Assembly: GCF_003143515.1 (NCBI RefSeq)
Contig: NZ_CP029343.1
Span: 2,294,001 to 2,358,000 of the forward strand
Source of the DNA: Massilia oculi
GTDB taxonomy: Bacteria > Pseudomonadota > Gammaproteobacteria > Burkholderiales > Burkholderiaceae_D
Direction: 5' to 3'
DNA length: 64,000 nt
Shown: positions 44,802 through 53,067 of the stretch, piece by piece
Numbering within the stretch: the first letter of the stretch is position 1
How the letters are laid out: each line of letters begins with the position of its first letter
The notes under the pieces: generated by a model
What the model saw: only the letters and a program-made list of their open reading frames with translations
The model's database searches: none
Told to the model about the DNA's origin: nothing
Position numbers and translations under genes: made by a program

Positions 44802-47441
44802 TTACAGCTTGCCGCGCAGGCCGAGGTAGAAGGTGCGGCCGTTCGAGTAGAAGGCGCGCGGCCGGTCCTCGTTTTCGGCGTACATCTTGATGGTCTCGTT
44901 GGTGAGGTTCAGCGCATCGAAGGTCAGCGTCAGCTTGTCCGTCAGCTTGACGTTGACCGAGGCCGCCAGCGACGGCATGTCGTCCACGTGCTGGCTGGCG
45001 CCGCGGTCCACCCCCGCCTTGTACTTCGAGCGCCAGTTGTAGGCCAGGCGCGCCGAGAAGCGTTCGTTCTCGAAGTAGCCGGTCACGTTATAGGTGTTCT
45101 TCGACGAGTTGAGCAGCTCGCCGCCATCGTCGAGTTCACCGTCGGCATAGGTGTAGTTGACCAGCATGCCGAAGTTGTCCAGGAACGGCTGCTGCCAGCT
45201 CAGCTCCACGCCGCGGTTGCGGCCGCTGGTGTTGTAGGGCGACGTGATCAGGTAGTCGGTGAAGGTTTCGCGCTTGTTGTTGTAATAGCTGCCGGTGGCC
45301 GTGCCCTGGGCCACGATCGAGCGCAGGTCCATGTAGAACAGGCCGGCCGACAGCAGCGCCTTCGGCGCGTAGTACCACTCGGCGCCGATGTCGAAATTGG
45401 TCGAGCGCACCGGATCGAGATTCACGTTGCCGCCGCTGCCGCTGAGCGCGTCGTCGTTGAGCGAGACCGAGCCGCCCAGCGCGCTGTAGTCGGGCCGCGC
45501 GATGGTCTTGGCCAGCGCGGTGCGCAGGGTCAGGTCGGGCGACACGTTGTACTTCAGGTTGGCGCTCGGCAGGTAATCGCGGTAGGTGCGCTCGAAGGTG
45601 GTCGGGGTGTAGGGACCGAAGGCCGACCCAAGGATCGGCGTCGGACCGCCCGGCAGGTTGACGATCGTGCGCTGGCGCGTCTCGATCGCGCGCAGGCCGA
45701 TATTGCCGCTCCAGCCATCGCCGCCGAAGTCGACCATGCCGTACAGCGCCGTCGTCTTCTCGGCCACCTCGAATTCGTTCATCCAGTTATGGCGCAGCAC
45801 GTAGTCGAGCAGGCGATTGCCGGGGATCGCGCCCCAGGCGCCGAGCGCCGCGCCGTCATACTTGAAGTGAGGGATGCCGCTGTAGCCGCCGATATCGCTG
45901 CCGAAGTCGCTCGGGTACATCTGCCCGCTCCAGGCCGGCTGCGGATTGGTGAAGCCCACCGGGCCGGGACGTGTTTCGAGCGGATGCTCGGCGGTGCGCT
46001 GGTGGTCGGTCCAGCGCGCGCCGAAGCGCAGCGACTGGAAGGTCGGATTGTCCAGGCGCAGCTCGCCGTCGAGCTGGGCGTATTCTTCCTTGTCCACCGA
46101 CTGCGATTCGCCGCCGCCGGCCCAGGCGGTCGAGCCGGGCACGGCGGTGTTGCCGCCAGGGTAGCTGACCGAAGCCGGCGACAGCCCGTTCAGGGCGTAG
46201 GCCATGCCGCCATCGACGTTGTTCTGGTAGTAGACGTCGTCGCGGTCCCAGCCCACCCCGTGGGTCTTGCCGACCTTGCCCGACAGGCTGAAGCGCTCGC
46301 TGACGCGCCATTTGCCGTTGAAGTCGAGATACCACGATTCGCCGCCCGCATCCGGACGGTAGATATTGTCGACCTCGCCCGCATTGCGGGTGAATTCGGC
46401 CCCCACCAGGGTGCCGTTGCGCACCACCGGATTGATCGGGATGAGGCCCAGGCTGTTGATCGAGTTGGCCGGCGCCGCCAGCGAGTTGGTGTTCTGGTGC
46501 GGCGCTTCCAGTTTCGAATAGAAGCCGTTCAGGTCCAGGGTGAGGTCGCGGTTCGGACGCACCTCGATGTCGAAGGCGCCGCCTTCGCGTTTCTTGGTCT
46601 GCTCGAACAGGGCGGCGCCGATGAAGGTCGGCACCACGACGCCAGCCAGCGCGGGGTTGGCGATGGCGGCGGCGCTGGTCGCGCTGATCGGGGTATAGCC
46701 CAGGATTTCCTGGCCGTCGCGGCGCACGCTGGCTTTTTCGGAGAAGCCCTGGATCAGGATGCCGGCGGTATTGCTGGCGTTCTTCCAGCTCACCAGGCCC
46801 GACAGGTGCGGCTCGGTCTTGCCCGACAGGTCGTTGTAGTTGGCCTGCACCGAACCCTCGACCGTCAGCTGCTGCTTGAAGTCGAGCGGACGGCGCGTGA
46901 TGACGTTGATGGCGCCCGAGACACCGCCTTCGACCAGGTCGGCGGTGGGGCTTTTCTGGACCACGATCGAGCCCACCAGCTCGGATGGCAGCAGCGAGAA
47001 ACTGCTGGAGCGGCCGACGTTGCCGCCGATCTGGTTCAGCACGAACCAGTCGCCGGTGCTGATCGCGTGGCCGTTGAACAGCGTCTGCTGCAGGCTGGGG
47101 CTGGTGCCGCGCAGGCTGACGCGGTCGTTCTCGCCGAAGCCGCCCTCGCCGCCGGCGGACGATTGCGTGTTCACGCCCGGCAGGCGCTGGATGGCGTCGG
47201 CCACGTTTTTGTCGGGCATCTTGCCGATGTCCTCGGCGGTCACGACCTCGACCACGGCGTCGGCGTTGCGCTTCTGGCGCAGCGACTGCTCGAGGGCGGC
47301 GCGCACGCCGGTCACCACCACCGTCTGCGGTCCGGCGATGGGCGCCTCTTGCGCCTGCGCCTGTCCCATCGACATCGCCACCCCCGCCACCGCCGCCGCG
47401 ATCGCGGTGCGCTGATACTGCCGTGCCACAAAATCGTTCAT
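44802..47441 (-). CDS. TonB-dependent receptor (carbohydrate-type)
   Basis: 879 residues from the ATG at 47441, with GGAGAGG 3-4 nt upstream. A signal peptide ends at AQA (about residue 30). The plug domain starts TVVVTGVRAALEQSLRQKRNADAVVEVVTAEDIGKMPDKNVADAIQRLPGV, the subfamily common in Xanthomonas and Caulobacter-type polymer degraders. A 22-strand barrel ends in an aromatic residue pattern (FYLGLRGKL). It takes up large glycans across the outer membrane, here presumably chito-oligosaccharides, given the downstream hexosaminidase and permease. Confidence 0.92.
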   Translation of the reverse strand: MNDFVARQYQRTAIAAAVAGVAMSMGQAQAQEAPIAGPQTVVVTGVRAALEQSLRQKRNADAVVEVVTAEDIGKMPDKNVADAIQRLPGVNTQSSAGGEGGFGENDRVSLRGTSPSLQQTLFNGHAISTGDWFVLNQIGGNVGRSSSFSLLPSELVGSIVVQKSPTADLVEGGVSGAINVITRRPLDFKQQLTVEGSVQANYNDLSGKTEPHLSGLVSWKNASNTAGILIQGFSEKASVRRDGQEILGYTPISATSAAAIANPALAGVVVPTFIGAALFEQTKKREGGAFDIEVRPNRDLTLDLNGFYSKLEAPHQNTNSLAAPANSINSLGLIPINPVVRNGTLVGAEFTRNAGEVDNIYRPDAGGESWYLDFNGKWRVSERFSLSGKVGKTHGVGWDRDDVYYQNNVDGGMAYALNGLSPASVSYPGGNTAVPGSTAWAGGGESQSVDKEEYAQLDGELRLDNPTFQSLRFGARWTDHQRTAEHPLETRPGPVGFTNPQPAWSGQMYPSDFGSDIGGYSGIPHFKYDGAALGAWGAIPGNRLLDYVLRHNWMNEFEVAEKTTALYGMVDFGGDGWSGNIGLRAIETRQRTIVNLPGGPTPILGSAFGPYTPTTFERTYRDYLPSANLKYNVSPDLTLRTALAKTIARPDYSALGGSVSLNDDALSGSGGNVNLDPVRSTNFDIGAEWYYAPKALLSAGLFYMDLRSIVAQGTATGSYYNNKRETFTDYLITSPYNTSGRNRGVELSWQQPFLDNFGMLVNYTYADGELDDGGELLNSSKNTYNVTGYFENERFSARLAYNWRSKYKAGVDRGASQHVDDMPSLAASVNVKLTDKLTLTFDALNLTNETIKMYAENEDRPRAFYSNGRTFYLGLRGKL

Positions 47442-47692
47442 GTGCCTCTCCAAAACCAGGTTGGTCGTTCTACACACCCTTGCGGTCGCGATGTTCCCGG
47501 ACGTTCGGGCGTCTCTGTTTATGCATCGCATTCTGGAGGCATCGTGGACGCCATGTTTGTCAAATCTTGCTATCCAATCTGCAATTTTTCATCGGGATGA
47601 CATCTGCACGTGGCAAGCTGGAGGCGCGCACACCCCTGCCTGCCCGGCCAGGCAGGCGGGCAAGCACGAAGGAAATATGGCGCGAAGGAAGA

Positions 47693-49072
47693 TCAGGCCG
47701 GGGAAAACGGCGCCTTGGCCATGGCGCGCTTGAGCGCGTCGAAGCAGGCCGGGTCGAGCGCGGTCCCGACCGTCTTTTCCATCATCTCCAGCGCCTGGGG
47801 AATCGGGATGGCGCCGCGATAGGGACGCTCGGCGGTGATGGCGTCGAAGATGTCCGCGGTGGTGATGATGCGGGTTTCCAGACGAATCTCATCGGCCGCC
47901 AGGCCGCGCGGATAGCCGCCGCCATCGAGCCGCTCATGGTGGGCGCCGGCGATCGCGGCCAGCTCGGAGAACGCCGCGATGCGGCCGAGGATGGTCTCGG
48001 TGAATTCGGCATGTTGGCGCACCGCGTCCCACTCGGTGCGGTCGAGCGAACCCGCCTTGTCGAGCACGCTGTTGCTGACGCCGAGCTTGCCGACGTCGTG
48101 CAGCAGTGCACCGCGCTTGAGCCAGCGGCGGCGCTGCGGCGACAGCCCGAGCGCTTCCCCGATCAAGTCGGTGTACAGCGCCACCCTGGTGCTGTGGCCG
48201 CTGGTATAAGGACTCTTGGCATCGACCACCTGGCCGAAGGCGGCGGCGATATCGTCCAGGTAGTCCTCGTCGAGCACAACCTCGTGGCCGGCCGGCTCCA
48301 GTGCCTGGATGGCGCGGTCGATCCCGGGGCTGGCCAGGATTTGCCAGAACGCATCGTCTTGCGCACAGGCTTCGAATGCGGCCACCAGGTCCGGATCGAA
48401 CCAGGTGCCGGCCCGCGCGCCGGCTTCGCGCAGCGCCGCCGTGCGCCCGCCGGCGGTATGGAACACGTCGATCACCTGGGCCAGCAGGGCGATGCGCGCA
48501 ATGACCGGGATGGCTTCGCCAGCGAGCTGGGCCGGCTTGCCCTTGCCGTTGAAATGTTCGTCGAGCGAATAGATGCCTTGCGCCACGCCTTCGGGAAAGC
48601 GCAGCAGGCGCGCGATGTCGGCGCCGCGCTGGCAACGCGTGGCGATCAGGCCCTGCGCGATCTCGGGCCCGTCACGCAGGATCGTCATCACGCTGCGAAA
48701 GCGTTCCGCCAGCCCGGCCTTCAGCCCCGTGTGCTTGAGCACGAAGCCCAGCACCTGCGGCAGGCTGTCGCCCACGGTCTTGAAATCGCGCTTGAAGTCC
48801 AGGTCGTCGGTGAGATACAGCTCGCAGATGCGGGCCGCGTTGCTGCTGCAGCCGAGATCCTTCAGCAGCAGCGCGTAGTACAGCTCCCACAACTGTTGTT
48901 CGGAGAGGCCGGCGGCGCGGCCGACGTGCATGCCAATCCAGCAACAACGCACGCAATGTCCCGCCGGCTGGCCCTCGGTGATGTCGAGCGCGTAGCTCAG
49001 CGCCCCGATCAGTTCGGAGAGTTTCATGGCGCTTGGCATCAAGGTTTCCGACGGCGCGGCGAGCGGCTTCAT
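47693..49072 (-). CDS. HD-GYP domain phosphodiesterase with degenerate N-terminal HD domain
   Basis: About 459 residues; the start is uncertain (ATG at 49072, also 49039 or 49027; none has a clear ribosome site). The C-terminal half is an intact HD-GYP: GHSTRVALYTDLIGEALGL, LLHDVGKLGVSN (HD), and HHERLDGGGYPRGL (the HHE and GYP motif). This domain hydrolyses cyclic-di-GMP. The N-terminal half has a parallel layout (GHCVRCCWIGMHVG, then YYALLLKDLGCSS) with Lys-Asp in place of His-Asp, so it is probably non-catalytic and regulatory. Cytosolic. Confidence 0.88.
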   Translation of the reverse strand: MKPLAAPSETLMPSAMKLSELIGALSYALDITEGQPAGHCVRCCWIGMHVGRAAGLSEQQLWELYYALLLKDLGCSSNAARICELYLTDDLDFKRDFKTVGDSLPQVLGFVLKHTGLKAGLAERFRSVMTILRDGPEIAQGLIATRCQRGADIARLLRFPEGVAQGIYSLDEHFNGKGKPAQLAGEAIPVIARIALLAQVIDVFHTAGGRTAALREAGARAGTWFDPDLVAAFEACAQDDAFWQILASPGIDRAIQALEPAGHEVVLDEDYLDDIAAAFGQVVDAKSPYTSGHSTRVALYTDLIGEALGLSPQRRRWLKRGALLHDVGKLGVSNSVLDKAGSLDRTEWDAVRQHAEFTETILGRIAAFSELAAIAGAHHERLDGGGYPRGLAADEIRLETRIITTADIFDAITAERPYRGAIPIPQALEMMEKTVGTALDPACFDALKRAMAKAPFSPA

Positions 49073-49254
49073 TTTAATTCTGGTATGCAATAAGAGTGGA
49101 TACTAAGCCATAAAAGACGCGATGCGTACGCCCACCATTAGAAATCCCCAGTGATGCGGCAACCACGCCACATCGTGCTGCCCGCTTCGCTACGGCGACT
49201 GGCTGCGCGGCGGCGCGCGGCGCGGCATGCCTTGGCAGGTCGGACGCGTAAACG

Positions 49255-49280
49255 CGAACACCGGCGCGAGCCGGTGTTCG
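49255..49280. terminator. Perfect 11-bp hairpin with GNRA-type loop
   Basis: CGAACACCGGC (49255-49265) / GCCGGTGTTCG (49270-49280) with a GCGA tetraloop, about 50 bp past the stop of the repeat-protein gene. On the minus strand it is followed by GTTTACG only, so it is a modest terminator. Confidence 0.5.
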
Positions 49281-49330
49281 GGATGGCGGCCGGGGACGCC
49301 GCCGTTACTGCATGAAGCGCCAGGGCTGGA

Positions 49331-49903
49331 TCAGTAGCCGCGGCCGGTGGTGCCGGTGGTGCCAGTGGCGCCAGTGGCGCCGGTCGTACCGGTGGCGCCG
49401 GTCGTACCGGTGGTGCCGGTCGAGGTGCCGGTACGGCCGGTGTCATCCATGGTGCCGGTAGAACCGCTGGTGCCGGTGCCCATCGAACCGCTCGAACCAG
49501 TGCCCATCGAACCGCTCGAACCGCTGGTCGTGCCGGTGGTGCCGGTCGTACCCGTGGCGCCAGTCGTACCAGTCGTACCCGTGGTCCCGGTAGTACCCGT
49601 CATGCCCGAGGTGCCGCTGCTGGTCCCGGTTTTGCTGCGGCGATCGCGTTCACGCTGGGTTTGCGGATCGGTGCTCTGCATGCTGCCGGTCGCGCTGGTC
49701 GACGAGCTGCCGCTGGTCTGGTCGCTCATGGTGCCGGTACGGTCACGCATGGGGTCGGTCTGGACGGTGCCGACTTGGCCGGTCGTCGAGGTGCCGGTGG
49801 TGGTGCCGGTGGTGCTGGTCTGGGCATGGACCGCAGTGGCGCCGAACATGGCGGCGGCGACCGAAGCGCCGAGCATTCCTTTGAGTAGCGTATTCATTTT
49901 CAT
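49331..49903 (-). CDS. Exported Gly/Thr/Ser-rich repeat protein
   Basis: 190 residues from the ATG at 49903, with GAGGAG 6 nt upstream. A Sec signal peptide ends at VHAQT (about residue 28). The mature protein is low-complexity: many GTTG, GATG and GSMGTGSSGS units, with a short charged patch (QTQRERDRRSKTG) about one third in. No globular domain. Similar secreted GTTG-repeat proteins occur in related betaproteobacteria; the role is unknown, perhaps matrix or stress related. Confidence 0.8.
   Translation of the reverse strand: MKMNTLLKGMLGASVAAAMFGATAVHAQTSTTGTTTGTSTTGQVGTVQTDPMRDRTGTMSDQTSGSSSTSATGSMQSTDPQTQRERDRRSKTGTSSGTSGMTGTTGTTGTTGTTGATGTTGTTGTTSGSSGSMGTGSSGSMGTGTSGSTGTMDDTGRTGTSTGTTGTTGATGTTGATGATGTTGTTGRGY
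49335..49620. repeat. Low-complexity GTACCGGTGGC-like tandem repeats
   Basis: Short repeating units around GTGCCGGT/CGTACCGGTGGCGCC encode Gly-Thr-Thr-Gly and Gly-Ala-Thr-Gly runs. The units are degenerate and unspaced, so this is not a CRISPR. The array could change length by slippage. Confidence 0.8.
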
Positions 49904-50083
49904 AATGTTCTCCTCAATAACGACTATATGTCGGGGGCAGTGCCCGGCGCCCATGCCAGGGTTGGCGTGTCGCGTCGGGTGAGGAGTCCAGCTTACGGGC
50001 ATGCTACGGATGGGAGCGCACGGTAGCCACCCGGAAATACATCATCGTCTTTTAATTTCATCGATCTTGCGCCCATCTTTCAT

Positions 50084-51310
50084 TTATTGCTGAGCTTCCA
50101 ATGCCGCCTGCGCCGAGAGCGTGCCGAGCTGTGCATACAGGGGCAGCACCACGCTGCGGTCGTCCGGATAGACCCGGTTCGACAGGAAGACATAAAAGCT
50201 TTGCGACTGCGGATCGACCCACAGGATGCAGCCGGTGAACCCGGTATGGCCATAGCTGCCGATCGGATACCTATCGCCGCGTGGACGCTTGGCATACGGC
50301 GAGTCGATGTCCATGCCCATGCCCCGCAACGCGACGATGCCGGACGGAGATTGCACCGTCGTCAGCAGGCGCACGCTTTCCGGCTTCAGTATCCGCACGC
50401 CGTCCAGTTTTCCATTGCCCAGCAGCATGCGACCGAAGCGGGCGACGTCGCCCACGGTCGAGAACACGCCGGCCGAACCAGCCACGCCACCCATGCGGCG
50501 CACGGTCGGATCGTGCACCACGCCCTGTAGCGGCGCACCCGGCGCCAGGTCGCCGTGGGCCGTCGGCAACTGCGCCGCCTCGCTGGCCCCGCGCTGGGTC
50601 GGCGCGATCACCGCCGCCGGCATGCGTTCCAGGGGGCGGTAGCCGGTATGGCGCATGCCCAGCGGAGCGAAGATGCGCTCCTGGGCGAAGCGGTCGAGCG
50701 GCATGCCCGCCGTGCGCTCGACCAGCAGGCCCAGCAGGATGTAATTGATGTCCGAGTAGCGGAAGAAACTGCCCGGCGGATGGGTCACCGATTGCCCGCA
50801 GGCCAGTGACAACGCCGCCGTCTGGCCCTGCCACGCCGGTTTCGCCGGCAGGCCCGATTTCAGGCCCGACACATGCGTCAGCAGGTGCCGGATCGTGATC
50901 GCTTCCTTGCCGTCACCGCCGCATTCCGCGAAATACCGGACGAGGGGCGCCTCGAGGTCGATCTTGCCCTCCTCTGCCAGCATCAGCACGGCAGGCGCCG
51001 TCACCAGCACCTTGCTCAGCGAGGCGACGTCGAACACGGTGTCCCGTGCAACGGCGGCAGCGTCCTCGTCATAGCTGAGCCGGCCGTAGCCGCGTTCATA
51101 AATGGCGCCGCCGCGTTCGAGGTGGTACACCGCGCCAGGCAGCCTGCGGTCGGCAATCGCGGCCTCGACGGCGTGGTCGACCGCGGCCACGGGTTCAGGA
51201 TTGAATTGGGGGGCGGCGGTCATGGCAATCGGCTGGTGGACACAGCCGACGAGCAGCATAACGGCAGCGAAGGTGGCGGAACGCAGGCGAAAAAAGTGTT
51301 TTGGCATCAT
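50084..51310 (-). CDS. Serine hydrolase, class C beta-lactamase/PBP-like lipoprotein
   Basis: 408 residues; the start is either of two adjacent ATGs (51310 or 51307). A signal peptide with a lipobox (LLVGC) predicts a lipoprotein. Catalytic motifs: SLSK (S-x-x-K) in [15 protein letters not shown]-x-N in [14 protein letters not shown], and HTG in SYGHTGFTG. This set marks the beta-lactamase/esterase EstB/D,D-peptidase superfamily. It is probably an esterase or peptidase in the periplasm; resistance to beta-lactams cannot be inferred. Confidence 0.9.
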   Translation of the reverse strand: MMPKHFFRLRSATFAAVMLLVGCVHQPIAMTAAPQFNPEPVAAVDHAVEAAIADRRLPGAVYHLERGGAIYERGYGRLSYDEDAAAVARDTVFDVASLSKVLVTAPAVLMLAEEGKIDLEAPLVRYFAECGGDGKEAITIRHLLTHVSGLKSGLPAKPAWQGQTAALSLACGQSVTHPPGSFFRYSDINYILLGLLVERTAGMPLDRFAQERIFAPLGMRHTGYRPLERMPAAVIAPTQRGASEAAQLPTAHGDLAPGAPLQGVVHDPTVRRMGGVAGSAGVFSTVGDVARFGRMLLGNGKLDGVRILKPESVRLLTTVQSPSGIVALRGMGMDIDSPYAKRPRGDRYPIGSYGHTGFTGCILWVDPQSQSFYVFLSNRVYPDDRSVVLPLYAQLGTLSAQAALEAQQ

Positions 51311-51393
51311 GGAGAAATACTAACCCAAGCGGCGGACCCGGCGTTTTTGGGTGGCCGCGCACGCGATTTTTCGCATCGGCGTATCATGAATCC

Positions 51394-52380
<987 letters not shown>

Positions 52381-52395
52381 TCCCATCGGCCGGCG

Positions 52396-52989
52396 TCACG
52401 CGGCGCCGGTCCCTGCCTGCAACACGTCGATCAGCGTGCGCGTCGAGCGCACCCGTCCCATTTTCGGGAAGATGTTGTCGCACGCGAAAAGGTGGGCGTC
52501 CGCATCGAAACTGCTCATCGCATCCTCGGCAAACACCAGCTTGAAGCCGAAATCGTAGGCCGCGCGCGCCGTCGATTCGACGCCGAAATTGGTGGCGATG
52601 CCGCCCATGACCAGCGTGTCGATGCCGCGCCGCCGCAGCTGCTGCTCGAGTTCGGTGCCATAGAAGGCGCCCCACTGGCGCTTGACGATGACGAGGTCTT
52701 GCGCCTCGACGCCGGCTTCCGGCGCCAGCCACGACGCATCCGGCGGCGCCGCCGGTGCGCCCTGCGGACGCAGCGGAGCGTCGGCCGGCACTTGCGGCAA
52801 TTCGTTCAGCAGCACGTGCACGTAGATGACCAGGCCGCCGCGTTCGCGCATCTCCTGCGCCAGCAGCACGCAGTTGCCGACCACGTTTTCCGCACTGTGC
52901 GGCGCGAGCTCGTGCTTGACGTTGCTGTTCTGAAGATCGATCAGGACCAGCGCGGTATGCGCCGGGTCCAGGATGAGTTGTTGGTCCAT
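52396..52989 (-). CDS. Isochorismatase-family hydrolase, YecD-like (no catalytic Cys)
   Basis: 197 residues from the ATG at 52989, chosen because AGGAGG sits 7 nt upstream of it. HTALVLIDLQNSN provides the Asp and VKRQWGAFYGTEL the Lys of the family. At the usual catalytic position, GGIATNFGVESTARAAYDFG has Gly where Cys is expected, as in E. coli YecD. The enzyme may therefore not be a cysteine hydrolase, or may act by another mechanism. Follows the M16 gene on the same strand, probably separately transcribed. Confidence 0.88.
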   Translation of the reverse strand: MDQQLILDPAHTALVLIDLQNSNVKHELAPHSAENVVGNCVLLAQEMRERGGLVIYVHVLLNELPQVPADAPLRPQGAPAAPPDASWLAPEAGVEAQDLVIVKRQWGAFYGTELEQQLRRRGIDTLVMGGIATNFGVESTARAAYDFGFKLVFAEDAMSSFDADAHLFACDNIFPKMGRVRSTRTLIDVLQAGTGAA

Positions 52990-53025
52990 GAGCATTCCTC
53001 CTGCCCATAGTGTCCCCGAAACCCG

Positions 53026-53053
53026 GCATGCCCGGCGCACAGGCCGGGCATGC
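53026..53053 (-). terminator. Perfect 11-bp hairpin after the M16 peptidase gene
   Basis: GCATGCCCGGC (53026-53036) / GCCGGGCATGC (53043-53053) with a 6-nt loop, 14 bp past the M16 stop. Only a TTT follows on the minus strand. Confidence 0.6.
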
Positions 53054-53067
53054 TTCGATGACGACGC

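Noticed and set aside
44988..47600. Long plus-strand frame opposite the TonB receptor
   Set aside because: Composition is that of an antisense shadow; the minus strand has signal peptide, plug and barrel.
49335..49620. CRISPR-like array
   Set aside because: Units are short, contiguous and translated as Gly/Thr repeats; there are no spacers or cas genes.
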